A stretch of DNA of 64,000 bases from Pareuzebyella sediminis (GCF_008367235.1 NZ_VTZS01000005.1:186001-250000); one strand, 5' to 3'; positions 54,196 through 63,705 are shown, counted from the stretch's first letter. Translations and numbers: made by a program. Notes: generated from the letters alone by a model not told the origin.

Positions 54196-54927
54196 ATGGT
54201 TGTTAAAAGCCAAATAAAACTTATAAAAAGCCTGCAACAAAAAAAGTATCGTATTCGACATGGTCTTTTTGTGGCGGAGGGAATAAAGACCGTAAAGGAG
54301 TTGGTTGAATCAGATTTTGATCTGTATTGTATCTATGCTACCGACTCCGAATTAGAAATTGAAATAGGTGTTGAAATACAACTGATCGCCGAGGCCGACC
54401 TAAAAAAAATGAGTGGTCTCAGTACCCCGAACAAAGTTTTGGCCGTTTTCAGGATTCCCATGCCAAAAAAAGTTGATTTTTCACAGTGGATTGTCGCTTT
54501 AGACGATATTAGAGATCCAGGTAATTTGGGAACCATTATACGTCTTTGTGATTGGTTCGATGTTCCTCATTTGGTATGCTCCAATACTACGGTAGACTGC
54601 TATAATCCAAAAACGCTACAAGCTACCATGGGGTCCGTTTCACGGGTAAACATTGTATACGTAGATTTAGAGCAATTTCTACAAGAAGCGAATTCCCCCA
54701 TATACGGAGGTTTCATGGCCGGCGAGAGCGTTTACGAGGTAAAGCTGCCTTTGGCCGGGATTTTGCTTCTCGGAAACGAAGCTAACGGTATTTCAAATGC
54801 GATAGCCAATTGGGTATCCCATAAGGTAAGTATTCCCCAATTCGGTCAATCGACTACCGAGAGCCTTAATGTGGCAACTGCTAGTGCTATTTTACTTAAT
54901 GAAATAAAACGGGGTGAAAAAGGGTAA
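54196..54927 (+). CDS. TrmH-family RNA 2'-O-methyltransferase
   Basis: A 243-residue SPOUT methyltransferase (TrmH/RlmB group) that methylates ribose in rRNA or tRNA. The N-terminal L30e-like RNA-binding part has HGLFVAEGIKTVKELVESD. The C-terminal knot has the three motifs: ALDDIRDPGNLGTIIRLCDWF, LLLGNEANGIS and SIPQFGQSTTESLNVATASAI. The exact RNA target is not evident. It diverges from the TamA-like gene, with only 24 bases between start codons. Confidence 0.92.
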   Translation: MVVKSQIKLIKSLQQKKYRIRHGLFVAEGIKTVKELVESDFDLYCIYATDSELEIEIGVEIQLIAEADLKKMSGLSTPNKVLAVFRIPMPKKVDFSQWIVALDDIRDPGNLGTIIRLCDWFDVPHLVCSNTTVDCYNPKTLQATMGSVSRVNIVYVDLEQFLQEANSPIYGGFMAGESVYEVKLPLAGILLLGNEANGISNAIANWVSHKVSIPQFGQSTTESLNVATASAILLNEIKRGEKG

Positions 54928-55000
54928 GGGGTATCTAGAACGAAGCCGGTAACCGGTAATAAGTTATTTGACTTGGTATACTTGGTAAGGATTAATCGAG

Positions 55001-55720
55001 CTATTCAAAGGTAAAATTGACGAAAATTCCACGTGTGCTCATTTTCTCGACGTTTCCTGTCCAAATGCTATTCGGATCATTGTCACGAACAAGTTCGTCT
55101 GTCAAGCCAAAGACCCCTCGAACCGAAGGCGTAAACTTGAAATATTCCAAATAAAAATCGATACCGAAACCGAGCTCGTAATTATAGGTCCATTTTTTCA
55201 TGCGGAACGTTCCGCTACTATTATCATCAAGACTGTCTTGGTTGCTCCCCAAGTTCAATGATGCAGAAGGACCCGCCACTAAAAACGGCTTCCAGTTACC
55301 AAGCCTTCGAGTACTCATTTTTAATAATAAAGGAAAGTTGATATAAGTTGATTTTACCTCCCTGATAGCGTCCCTCGCCCCGTCAACAGTATTCTGAAAC
55401 CCTGGAAACCCCAAGTTTCGGGCATTGTAGTAAAGTCCCGGTTCTATCCTAAGGTCTAGAAACTCATTAATTCTAAGTTCACCGATAAGCCCTACATTAA
55501 AACCTGTAGCTTCCAGCACTTGTATATCAGTACTTTGATCACCTAGATCGTTCTCATAACTGAACTTGAAACCATATTGGTTGAAACCCAAAAAATAACC
55601 ATAGTTTAAAAGATTTTTATCCTTGTTCTCAAGATTAAGAATGGGGTCGGAATTAAACTGGGCGTTTATTGGAAGGATAAACGTAAAAGTAACCACCAGA
55701 AAAATAAACAATCTTTTCAT
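55001..55720 (-). CDS. porT: PorT-family outer membrane protein of gliding / type IX secretion
   Basis: A 239-residue protein with a signal peptide (FIFLVVTFTFILPINAQ) and an eight-strand-like barrel pattern: GYFLGFNQYGFKFSYEN, LRIEPGLYYNARNLGF, STYINFPLLLKMST, FLVAGPSASLNLG. These match PorT (SprT), required for the type IX secretion system in Bacteroidota. It is immediately downstream of ubiE on the same strand, an arrangement known in Flavobacteriaceae. The other Por/Gld genes are not in this window. Confidence 0.85.
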   Translation of the reverse strand: MKRLFIFLVVTFTFILPINAQFNSDPILNLENKDKNLLNYGYFLGFNQYGFKFSYENDLGDQSTDIQVLEATGFNVGLIGELRINEFLDLRIEPGLYYNARNLGFPGFQNTVDGARDAIREVKSTYINFPLLLKMSTRRLGNWKPFLVAGPSASLNLGSNQDSLDDNSSGTFRMKKWTYNYELGFGIDFYLEYFKFTPSVRGVFGLTDELVRDNDPNSIWTGNVEKMSTRGIFVNFTFE

Positions 55721-55809
55721 TCAAAATTAAATAATTCAATCAGACCGCTTTTCATAAAGAAGGGCCGTGACCGCGGTTCTTATCGTTGCCTTTTTCAAAA
55801 GACAGAACA

Positions 55810-56538
55810 TTACTTTGTAGCTATGTAAATTGAGGCTACCCCAAAAGTTTGTGGTCTGTTCGTTACCTCTATAAACCCGATTTTACGCAAAATATTGTTG
55901 AAATCTTCCCCATGGGGGAAAACCGAAGCCGATTCGCTTAAATATCGATATGCTGATTTGTCTTTGGAAAACAATTTTCCAATGTTTGGAAGTATATATC
56001 TACTATAAAATTGATAGCCCTGTTTGAAAGGAAATCTTTCGGGTACTGCGGTTTCAAGAACCATCAAAGTGCCTTTCTGGTCAAGAACTCGAAAAATTTC
56101 ACTCAAACCTTTATCTAGGTTTTCAAAATTACGAACCCCAAAAGCAACTGTTACGGCATCGAAGCTATTGTCTTTGAACGGAAGATTCTCACTATCACCA
56201 ACGACGATTTCTATAGTATCTTCGAGCTTTTTTTCGGCTACTTTTTTCTGGGCCACGGCAAGCATCCCCGGGGATATGTCCAAGGCCACAATATTATTCG
56301 CGCCCGTTTCGGCTAAATGAATTGCCAAATCTCCGGTACCTGTAGCAATATCAAGAATGCGGTCTGGCCTTTTGGTTTTAAGAAGAGCTACGACTTTTCT
56401 GCGCCACTTCACATCGGTTCCGAAGGAGATAACCCTATTCAGACCATCATAGTCGTCAGAAATGGCATCGAACATCAGGGTGACCTGTTCTTTCTTTCCG
56501 AGTTCCGAATTCTTATAGGGAATAACCTTTTTGGCCAT
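55810..56538 (-). CDS. ubiE: Demethylmenaquinone methyltransferase (UbiE/MenG)
   Basis: A 242-residue SAM-dependent methyltransferase, the last step of menaquinone synthesis. Signature parts are MFDAISDDYDGLNRVISFGTD, the SAM loop ILDIATGTGDLAIHLAE, and VTVAFGVRNFENLDKGLSE, with FPFKQGYQFYSRYILPNIG near the end. ATG 56538 was taken because a promoter lies 20 bases before it and inside the longer frame that could start at 56628. Supplies quinone for cytochrome bd in this window. Confidence 0.95.
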   Translation of the reverse strand: MAKKVIPYKNSELGKKEQVTLMFDAISDDYDGLNRVISFGTDVKWRRKVVALLKTKRPDRILDIATGTGDLAIHLAETGANNIVALDISPGMLAVAQKKVAEKKLEDTIEIVVGDSENLPFKDNSFDAVTVAFGVRNFENLDKGLSEIFRVLDQKGTLMVLETAVPERFPFKQGYQFYSRYILPNIGKLFSKDKSAYRYLSESASVFPHGEDFNNILRKIGFIEVTNRPQTFGVASIYIATK

Positions 56539-56557
56539 AATGAAGCGCTTTTTGCCG

Positions 56558-56565
56558 CAAAGATA
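56558..56565 (-). promoter_or_regulatory. -7 box of ubiE (decides the start)
   Basis: TATCTTTG on the minus strand fits TAnnTTTG exactly and is 20 bases before ATG 56538. Its place inside the longer alternative frame (start 56628) argues for the shorter protein. Confidence 0.6.
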
Positions 56566-56665
56566 CAATATCGTATTTAGTAAGCGTTTAAGCATTCTGA
56601 TGAAAACTGTTTTTGTCATTTGTGACATTTTAGTGGCTTTTTAAAATGCCAACCGAAATAATGCG

Positions 56666-56673
56666 TAATTTTG
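56666..56673 (+). promoter_or_regulatory. Putative -7 box of the trk operon
   Basis: TAATTTTG fits TAnnTTTG exactly and lies 91 bases before the trkA ATG. The -33 element is not evident. Confidence 0.4.
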
Positions 56674-56763
56674 ACTGGTGAATTCGACCATACGAATCGC
56701 TGGTGGAAATAGAACCATGTTGCGGTGTATTCAAATCGAGTGTCCACACAAAGTTGCTAACGG

Positions 56764-58113
56764 ATGAAAATTATTATAGCAGGTGCCGGTGAAGTTGGTT
56801 TTCACTTGGCCAAACTGCTCTCTTACGAATCTCAAGACATAACCTTAATAGATACCAACAAAGAAAGTTTGGCGTATGCCGATACCCATTTAGATATCAG
56901 GGTATTACGGGGGGATGCCACTTCGATTTCGGTATTGAAGGATGCGCAGGTACAGACCTCTGACCTTGTCATTGGGGTTACCTCGTCCGAAACCACGAAC
57001 ATTACCTTATGTATGCTTGCCAAACAGTTGGGGTGCAAACGTACCATAGCAAGAATTTCAAACACCGAATTTATTGAAGACAAAGAGCTTCTGAGATTTT
57101 CAGAGTTGGGTATCGATGAGCTCATTTCACCCGAAGAACTGGCTGCGGCAGAGGTTCAGCTGCTGTTGAATAAATCAGCCTTTAACGACACCTATGAGTT
57201 CGAAGAAGGTAAATTGATAATGGTCGGAGTGTCTCTGCCTTCAACGGCTCCATTTGTGGGTAAAATGGTCAAAGAGGCGGCAAAAGTATTCCCAGAACTT
57301 CATTTTATGCCGATAGCATTACAGCGAATGGGAACTCAATATACCGTTATACCAAGAGGTGATACGGTATTCAAGTATGGGGATCAGGTCTATTTTATTA
57401 CGACCAAAGAAGGGGTCGACGAGCTTTACAAACTTACCGGTAAGAAAAAAGAAGAGATACGTAATGTGATGATTTTGGGCGGGAGCAAAGTCGGTTTTAA
57501 GGCAGCCCGAGATCTTTGTGCAAAAAGATTTAACGTAAAGTTGATCGAAAAAAATAAGGAAAAGGCTTTCGATCTTGCCGACGATCTGCCCAATGCACTG
57601 GTAATTAATGGTGATGGACGAAATGTTGAACTTTTAGAGGAAGAGAGTTTAGGTTCCATGGATGCTTTTATTGCCGTTACCGGCAATTCAGAGACCAATA
57701 TTATGTCGTGTCTAGTGGCCAAGTCAAAGCATATCAAAAAAACAATTGCCTTAGTGGAAAACATGGATTATTTTCAACTCTCCCATTCCATCGGTATAGA
57801 TACATTAATAAATAAGAAACTACTGGCGGCAAATAATATTTTCAGGTTCATTCGAAAAGGTGAGGTTGTTGCCCTTATGCGCTTGAATAATCTTAATGCC
57901 GAGATTCTGGAGTTTGTGGTAAAGGACGATTCAAAAGTTACCGGATCGATCATTCGCGAACTTAATTTTCCGAGGGCCGCAACTATAGGTGGTGTTATCC
58001 GGGGAGAAGATGGTATAATCGCCCTTGGTGGATTTGAGATACGTGCCGGAGATCGAGTAGTTGTCTGCTGTCTGCCCGAGGCTATTCCTAAAATTGAACG
58101 ATTGTTCTTGTAA
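56764..58113 (+). CDS. trkA: Trk potassium uptake NAD-binding regulator TrkA
   Basis: A 449-residue peripheral protein that gates the TrkH potassium channel in response to nucleotides. Two RCK modules are present: the first Rossmann loop is IIIAGAGEVGFHLAKLL (residues 2-18), the second VMILGGSKVGFKAARDL at about residue 238. TrkA_C segments follow each (for example ALQRMGTQYTVIPRGDTVFKYGDQVYFI). The stop is directly followed by the trkH ATG, so the two are one operon. Confidence 0.95.
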   Translation: MKIIIAGAGEVGFHLAKLLSYESQDITLIDTNKESLAYADTHLDIRVLRGDATSISVLKDAQVQTSDLVIGVTSSETTNITLCMLAKQLGCKRTIARISNTEFIEDKELLRFSELGIDELISPEELAAAEVQLLLNKSAFNDTYEFEEGKLIMVGVSLPSTAPFVGKMVKEAAKVFPELHFMPIALQRMGTQYTVIPRGDTVFKYGDQVYFITTKEGVDELYKLTGKKKEEIRNVMILGGSKVGFKAARDLCAKRFNVKLIEKNKEKAFDLADDLPNALVINGDGRNVELLEEESLGSMDAFIAVTGNSETNIMSCLVAKSKHIKKTIALVENMDYFQLSHSIGIDTLINKKLLAANNIFRFIRKGEVVALMRLNNLNAEILEFVVKDDSKVTGSIIRELNFPRAATIGGVIRGEDGIIALGGFEIRAGDRVVVCCLPEAIPKIERLFL

Positions 58114-59604
58114 ATGAGCCTTAATTCAAAAATCATATTCCATATTATGGGGTTGCTTTTGCTTTGCAACGGTGCGTTTATGCTTTTGGCAGCCCTTGTC
58201 AGCGGTATCTATTCCGATGGAGCTACATTGCCTATTTCTTTGGCCTCTATCACGACCATGTTTACGGGTACCTTTGCTATGTTTTATACCCGCGATCACA
58301 AAAAGGAGGTCAAACGAAAAGAAGGATATATCATCGTAACTTTTGGCTGGCTCGTTATGTCGATTTCAGGTATGCTGCCTTATCTGTTTTCAGGGGCGAT
58401 ACCTTCGGTCACCAATGCTTTTTTCGAGACAGTTTCCGGGTATACCACTACGGGTGCATCAATTTTGGATGATATTGAAGTATTGCCCAAAGGCATTCTT
58501 TTTTGGCGAAGTCTGACCCATTGGATCGGAGGTATGGGAATTATAGTTTTGGCCATAGCTATATTGCCGCTCCTCGGCATAGGAGGCATGCAATTGTTTG
58601 CAGCTGAGGCACCGGGGCCGAATGCCGATAAATTACACCCGCGAATAACGGATACGGCCAAAAGGCTTTGGTTTATCTATTTAGGTTATACGCTCGCCGA
58701 AACCTTGCTTTTGAAAATTGCGGGTATGAGCTTTTTTGATGCGATCAACCATTCTTTGGCAACGCTCTCCACTGGGGGTTTTTCCACTAAGAACCTGAGT
58801 ATGGCTTATTGGAACGACCAACCGTTAATTCAATATATAGTCATCTTATTTATGTTCTTGGCAGGTTCTAATTTTGTGCTTAGTTATTTTGCGTTCAAGG
58901 GTAAAGTACAACGCGTCTTAAGGGATGAAGAATTTAAGTTCTACGCGATATTTATATTGACTTTTACCATAATCGCTGCTATAGTTATTTTTCTCAAGGC
59001 CGATGTGCCGATAACGGAATATCACCCCAAAGTTCTGGGTGATGGTGAGAGTTCTTTCAGGCATGCTCTTTTTCAAGTTATTTCAGTAATAACCACTACT
59101 GGATTCGTTACGGCGGACTTTACAAATTGGACGCCCTTTTTGACCGTTTTCTTTTTTGGCTTAATGTTTTTGGGAGGATCTGCAGGTTCTACTTCCGGCG
59201 GTATCAAAGTAATGCGCCACGTACTTATTATAAAAAACGGACTACTTGAATTCAAACGCACTTTGCATCCTAGTGCGGTCATACCGGTACGTTATAACGG
59301 AAAAACGGTGAAAGAGCATATCGTTTACAATATCATAGCATTCTTCGTGCTCTATATGTTACTCTTCATAATAGGGGCCATGGTTCTTGGGGCGTTGGGT
59401 GTTGACTTTGTTACTGCTATTGGAGGTTCAGCATCTTCTCTAGGCAATGTGGGGCCGGCATTCGGTAGCTTGAATCCTGTAAGTAATTTTAATGGATTAC
59501 CGGATTTGGGTAAATGGTGGTGTGGCTTTTTAATGTTGGCAGGAAGGCTTGAACTTTTCACGGTTCTGATATTATTAACACCTTATTTTTGGAAGCGGAC
59601 CTGA
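58114..59604 (+). CDS. trkH: Trk potassium uptake channel TrkH
   Basis: A 496-residue membrane protein with four repeated M1-P-M2 units forming the potassium pore. Selectivity loops are visible as VSGYTTTGAS, NHSLATLSTGGFSTK, SVITTTGFVTAD and GGSASSLGNVGPAFG, and a GGSAGSTSGGIKVMR stretch precedes the last. The start codon directly follows the trkA stop. A bidirectional terminator follows about 60 bases after the stop. Confidence 0.95.
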   Translation: MSLNSKIIFHIMGLLLLCNGAFMLLAALVSGIYSDGATLPISLASITTMFTGTFAMFYTRDHKKEVKRKEGYIIVTFGWLVMSISGMLPYLFSGAIPSVTNAFFETVSGYTTTGASILDDIEVLPKGILFWRSLTHWIGGMGIIVLAIAILPLLGIGGMQLFAAEAPGPNADKLHPRITDTAKRLWFIYLGYTLAETLLLKIAGMSFFDAINHSLATLSTGGFSTKNLSMAYWNDQPLIQYIVILFMFLAGSNFVLSYFAFKGKVQRVLRDEEFKFYAIFILTFTIIAAIVIFLKADVPITEYHPKVLGDGESSFRHALFQVISVITTTGFVTADFTNWTPFLTVFFFGLMFLGGSAGSTSGGIKVMRHVLIIKNGLLEFKRTLHPSAVIPVRYNGKTVKEHIVYNIIAFFVLYMLLFIIGAMVLGALGVDFVTAIGGSASSLGNVGPAFGSLNPVSNFNGLPDLGKWWCGFLMLAGRLELFTVLILLTPYFWKRT

Positions 59605-59662
59605 TTTTGAAATGGGCCGGCTGAATGGGCCAGGCATTTTACGCATGCTGATATATAGCAAA

Positions 59663-59691
59663 AACCCCGAACAATGTCATGTATCGGGGTT
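59663..59691. terminator. Bidirectional terminator between trkH and the aminotransferase
   Basis: AACCCCGA (59663-59670) and TCGGGGTT (59684-59691) form an 8-bp stem. The plus strand runs on into CTTTTTATTTT and the minus strand into TTTTTGCT, so it can end both converging transcripts. Confidence 0.8.
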
Positions 59692-59721
59692 CTTTTTATT
59701 TTAACATCTCCTGTTTTTGGG

Positions 59722-60924
59722 TTACTGCAGGGCCTTTTTGATTCTGGCCAAGGCTTCCACTATTTCCTCTTCCGAAGCGGCATACGATATACGGATACAA
59801 TTACCGTTACCGAAAGCATCACCGGTTACTGTAGCCACATTGGCATACTCAAGGAGGTACATGGCAAAATCGGAGGCGTTGCCGATAGTAACCCCATTCA
59901 ATGTCTTACCGAAATATGAGGTAATGTCTGGGTACACATAAAAGGCACCTTCGGGCTCATTACATTTGAAACCGTCTATATTGTTCAAGAGTTCTAGTAT
60001 AAGCTTTCTCCGCTCCTTAAACTTGTCGACCATAAATTGTATTCTATCGGGCGACTCGTTCAAGGCCGTGATTACGGCGCGCTGAGCAATACAGTTTGCA
60101 CCGCTGGTTACTTGTCCTTGTAATTTGGTAGTGGCTTTTGCGATATAGGTCGGTGCTCCTATATAGCCAATTCTCCAGCCTGTCATGGCAAAGGCTTTGG
60201 CAACACCATTGACCGTGACGGTACGATCATACATGTCTTCGAACGAAGCCATAGAGGCATGCGCCGTCACACCATAGTTGATATGCTCATAAATTTCATC
60301 GCTGACCACAATTATTTGTGGGTGTTTCTGCAGCACATCTGCCAAGGCCCGAAGCTCTTCTTCACTATAGATAGAACCGCTGGGGTTGCAAGGCGAACTG
60401 TACCACAACATTCTAGTTTTTGGGGTAATCGCAGCTTCGAGCTGCTCCGGTGTCATTTTAAAGTCATTTTCTAAGGTCGTAGGTACTTCTACAGGAACAC
60501 CATCGGCCAATTTTACGATATCGCTATAGCTAACCCAGTATGGGCAGGGTAAAATTACTTCATCACCCTTGTTCAAAATTACCTGAGCGACATTATAAAG
60601 CGATTGCTTGGCCCCTGTCGACACGACGATTTGTGATCGTTCATATTGAAGGCCATTGTCTCTTTTGAATTTGGTAATGATGGCATCCTTTAATTCTACA
60701 TACCCATCAACAGGTGTGTAGGCATTGTAGTCATCGTTGATAGCCTGTATTGCAGCTTCCTTGATATAATCAGGTGTATTGAAATCTGGTTCACCTAGAC
60801 TTAGACCTATAATATCTTTCCCGGCCGCTCTTAATTCTCGAGCCTTAGCGGCCATTTCAAGGGTAGCGGAAGGAGTGACGCTGTTGATCCTATCGGAAAG
60901 ACTGGGGGTAACTGTTGTTGTCAT
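59722..60924 (-). CDS. Pyridoxal-phosphate aminotransferase (aspartate aminotransferase type)
   Basis: A 400-residue class I aminotransferase. The lysine that binds PLP is in NGVAKAFAMTGWRIGY near residue 235. Other family features are GLSLGEPDFNTPDYIKEA, STGAKQSLYN, YSSPCNPSGSIYSEEEL and NCIRISYAASEEEI (the arginine that binds the substrate carboxylate). It is of the prokaryote-type (subgroup 1-gamma) AspC; aspartate to oxaloacetate is the likely reaction, but specificity is not proven. A single-gene unit. Confidence 0.92.
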   Translation of the reverse strand: MTTTVTPSLSDRINSVTPSATLEMAAKARELRAAGKDIIGLSLGEPDFNTPDYIKEAAIQAINDDYNAYTPVDGYVELKDAIITKFKRDNGLQYERSQIVVSTGAKQSLYNVAQVILNKGDEVILPCPYWVSYSDIVKLADGVPVEVPTTLENDFKMTPEQLEAAITPKTRMLWYSSPCNPSGSIYSEEELRALADVLQKHPQIIVVSDEIYEHINYGVTAHASMASFEDMYDRTVTVNGVAKAFAMTGWRIGYIGAPTYIAKATTKLQGQVTSGANCIAQRAVITALNESPDRIQFMVDKFKERRKLILELLNNIDGFKCNEPEGAFYVYPDITSYFGKTLNGVTIGNASDFAMYLLEYANVATVTGDAFGNGNCIRISYAASEEEIVEALARIKKALQ

Positions 60925-61012
60925 GATACTTTTACGATTAAAAAGACGCTCGTCTAGTCGGGCATTATACCTTTTAGCCGATTACGCCGATACACTTTCT
61001 ATTAACTGTATG

Positions 61013-62116
61013 CTATTGTAGTTGTAAAGAAGGTTTTTTGCCTAATTCCTTTAAATGTTTGAAATGCGAAATTATGGCTTTTCGTGTAGTTTTATATTCG
61101 TTATAAGGTAAATTAAATTCCTTGGCCGTTTCTTTCACAATTTTTGAGATTTTTGTGTAATGTACATGGCTTATGTTGGGGAAAATATGGTGCTCTACCT
61201 GATGGTTCAACCCTCCCGTGAACCAATTAACAATTTTATTCTTCGTTCCGAAATTTACGGTGGTAAAAAGTTGATGAATGGCCCAAGTGTTTTTCATGGT
61301 TCCAGTTTCATCGGGTAGGGGAGTGTCGGCCTCATCGACAATATGGGCTAATTGAAATATTACGCTGAGTATGACACCTGCTACGTAGTGCATGACAAAA
61401 AAGCCTAGGATGATCTTCCACCAAGCAATATCTAAAATGAGCAATGGTAGAATAATCCAAATCGTAAGATATAGTGTTTTGGTAACGACCAAAGTACTCC
61501 AGTTGATTACGGGGCTGGGTAATTTTCCATAGGAAAGCTTTCGCTTCATATAACGATACATCTGCTGAAAATCAGTGGTGATGGCCCAATTAAAAGTTAG
61601 AAGACCATATAACAACACCGAATAGAAATGTTGAAATTTATGATACCTGTGCCATTTTGAATGTGGGGAAAAGCGGAGGATTCTACCCGCTTCCATGTCT
61701 TCATCATGTTCGTGAATGTTCGTATAGGTATGGTGCAAAACATTATGCTGAACCTGCCAATTATATACATTACCGGCTAAAATATATATGCTGCTTCCCA
61801 TAAGCTTGTTTACCCATTTTTTGTTGGAGTAAGAGCCGTGATTGCCATCGTGCATAACATTCATTCCTACACCGGCCATACCTACTCCCATGACAATGGT
61901 CAACAAAAGATTGGCCCAATTAGGAAGCCCTAGTGTCAATATTAAAAAATAGGGTGTTAAAAACAGCGCGAACATGATAACGGTTTTAACATGAAGTCGC
62001 CAATTGCCTGTTTTTTTAATTTTGTTTTCCTTGAAATAGTCGTTGACCCTTTTGTTAAGTGTCCGAAAAAATTGCGCGGAATCTTTTCGCGAGAATCGAA
62101 TGGCTTTTTGATCCAT
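61013..62116 (-). CDS. Front-end-type fatty acid desaturase
   Basis: A 367-residue membrane di-iron desaturase. The three histidine boxes are HDGNHGS, HNVLHHTYTN (HxxxHH) and NHQVEHHIFPN (QxxHH). The glutamine in the third box marks the front-end (delta-6-like) and acyl-lipid desaturase group. About four membrane helices surround the boxes, and no cytochrome b5 domain is fused. It probably introduces double bases in membrane lipid acyl chains, useful at low temperature. Substrate position is not decided. Divergent from rsmG. Confidence 0.88.
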   Translation of the reverse strand: MDQKAIRFSRKDSAQFFRTLNKRVNDYFKENKIKKTGNWRLHVKTVIMFALFLTPYFLILTLGLPNWANLLLTIVMGVGMAGVGMNVMHDGNHGSYSNKKWVNKLMGSSIYILAGNVYNWQVQHNVLHHTYTNIHEHDEDMEAGRILRFSPHSKWHRYHKFQHFYSVLLYGLLTFNWAITTDFQQMYRYMKRKLSYGKLPSPVINWSTLVVTKTLYLTIWIILPLLILDIAWWKIILGFFVMHYVAGVILSVIFQLAHIVDEADTPLPDETGTMKNTWAIHQLFTTVNFGTKNKIVNWFTGGLNHQVEHHIFPNISHVHYTKISKIVKETAKEFNLPYNEYKTTRKAIISHFKHLKELGKKPSLQLQ

Positions 62117-62197
62117 AGAATGAATGTCTTTTTGCTAAAATAGCAGAAGTACCCTGCTATAAAATACTATTGAGAATTTTTTCTCTAGTGAATATAG

Positions 62198-62205
62198 TAA
62201 ATTTG
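62198..62205 (+). promoter_or_regulatory. -7 box of rsmG with overlapping palindrome
   Basis: TAAATTTG fits TAnnTTTG and lies 20 bases before the rsmG ATG. TTTGTA, ATTA and TACAAA (62202-62217) form a 6-bp inverted repeat over its end, a possible operator in the short divergent gap with the desaturase gene. Confidence 0.5.
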
Positions 62206-62224
62206 TAATTATACAAATATACGC

Positions 62225-62860
62225 ATGACGGTTGAAATAGTTTTTAAATATTTTCCCAATTTATCCGAACATCAGAGAAATCAATTTTCACTTCTTAGCG
62301 AATTATATAAGGATTGGAACCAAAAAATCAACGTAGTTTCACGCAAAGATATCGAGGAGCTTTATGTACGCCATGTGTTGCATTCCCTAGGCATTGCTAA
62401 AATTCAGATGTTCGAGAAAGGAGCTTCGATATTAGATGTCGGAACGGGAGGGGGATTTCCGGGAATTCCTTTGGCAATCCTGCATCCTGATGTTCAGTTT
62501 ACCTTGGTAGATTCCATAGGCAAGAAGATCAAGGTGGTCGATGAAGTCATAAAGGGGCTGCAATTACAAAATGTTAGTACCGTGAATAGCCGGGTCGAAG
62601 AGATTGAGGGCCAATTCGATTTTATTGTCAGCCGTGCCGTAGCTGCGATGCCGACTTTTACGCACTGGGTAAAAGGTAGAATTAAAAAAGAATCGGTTCA
62701 CCATCGTAGAAATGGTATTCTCTATTTGAAGGGGGGTAATTTGACCGAAGAGCTCAAAAACTATAAAACCGTAGAAATATTTACGCTTTCCGAGTATTTC
62801 AACGAAGATTTTTTCGAGACCAAAAAGGTGGTCTATTTGCCTCTTAAGTTCAAGGGGTAG
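62225..62860 (+). CDS. rsmG: 16S rRNA (guanine-527-N7)-methyltransferase RsmG
   Basis: A 211-residue SAM-dependent enzyme that makes m7G527 in 16S rRNA. YKDWNQKINVVSRKDIEELYVRHVLHSLG is the typical opening (residues about 29-57), the SAM loop is ILDVGTGGGFPGIPLAI, and FDFIVSRAVAAMPTF is the usual motif of the family. Length is normal. It has a promoter 20 bases upstream. Confidence 0.94.
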   Translation: MTVEIVFKYFPNLSEHQRNQFSLLSELYKDWNQKINVVSRKDIEELYVRHVLHSLGIAKIQMFEKGASILDVGTGGGFPGIPLAILHPDVQFTLVDSIGKKIKVVDEVIKGLQLQNVSTVNSRVEEIEGQFDFIVSRAVAAMPTFTHWVKGRIKKESVHHRRNGILYLKGGNLTEELKNYKTVEIFTLSEYFNEDFFETKKVVYLPLKFKG

Positions 62861-63133
62861 TTTTTAAGCACACAACATGCTGTAGAAAGAATGCCTGCAC
62901 TTTTTGGAGTAATTCTTTGCATACTCATAAATTTTTGAGAATACTGACTTTCTTGAAGGCTGAAGCCCACTCTGTGTTTTCATAGTTTTCATACCTTTAT
63001 TTTGTAATCCATTTCTTTAAAGTTACTGAAAATTTACAATTACTTAACGTTAAATTTACATTAAAAGTATGTTGGCATGAAAAAGAATAGGTTTATTCCT
63101 TGTTTTATGATAAATAATACTCTTTTCAGGTGA
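62861..63133. other. Intergenic stretch after rsmG
   Basis: 273 bases, AT-rich, with no supportable gene. I see no clear terminator for rsmG. Confidence 0.4.
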
Positions 63134-63167
63134 TAAAAAAAGTCCTTTTCTCGAAAGGAAAAGGACT
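63134..63167 (-). terminator. Terminator of the DinB-like gene
   Basis: AGTCCTTTTC (63141-63150) and GAAAAGGACT (63158-63167) form a 10-bp stem with a 7-base loop, and on the minus strand a run of seven T follows (63134-63140). It is 26 bases after the stop of the DinB-like gene. Confidence 0.88.
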
Positions 63168-63192
63168 CGTAGTGTACGGTATGAATGATTGT

Positions 63193-63705
63193 TTAATTGC
63201 TCCAGGGCGGAGTTACACCATTTGATCGGGCGTAGGCAATCAATTGTCCTTTATGTTCTCCGTTATGTTCAAGAAATATAAGAAGACCGGATAAGCGGTT
63301 GAATTTGCCAAAGCCAAAATCTACCTCTTCCCCAAATTTTCCGCTTTCGACCTTTCCAATTTTATCAAGAACAAACTCATTTGATTTTTTTAAAGTGGCC
63401 AAGATATTCTCCTTGCCCTGTATTTTTTCGATATTCATCATATCGACATCTTCTGGCGGAGGGAAACCCATTTTTGAGGCCAAATAATAATTTGCACCTG
63501 CAATATGCAAGAAAGATTCTCCGGTCGACCGTACGCCCTCTGCCGGCCGCCAATTATATTGTTCTGGTGTAAAAGCTTCGGCCAACGATACTACTTGACC
63601 TTGATTATAGGTCAACATACCTTTGATGGAGTTTTGAACTATGTCATCCTGCCCGTATATAGCCGAAATGGCAAGGAACATAAATACTACAGATAATTTT
63701 TTCAT
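63193..63705 (-). CDS. DinB-family protein with signal peptide
   Basis: A 170-residue exported protein of the DinB/YfiT-like four-helix metal-binding family. Residues 1-19 are a signal peptide (LSVVFMFLAISAIYGQ). The metal-binding histidines fit ESFLHIAGANYYL (first) and FLEHNGEHKGQLIAYAR (last two), with YNWRPAEGVRS typical of the family. Members include thiol-dependent transferases, but most are uncharacterised; this one acts outside the cytoplasm. It is a single-gene unit. Confidence 0.88.
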   Translation of the reverse strand: MKKLSVVFMFLAISAIYGQDDIVQNSIKGMLTYNQGQVVSLAEAFTPEQYNWRPAEGVRSTGESFLHIAGANYYLASKMGFPPPEDVDMMNIEKIQGKENILATLKKSNEFVLDKIGKVESGKFGEEVDFGFGKFNRLSGLLIFLEHNGEHKGQLIAYARSNGVTPPWSN

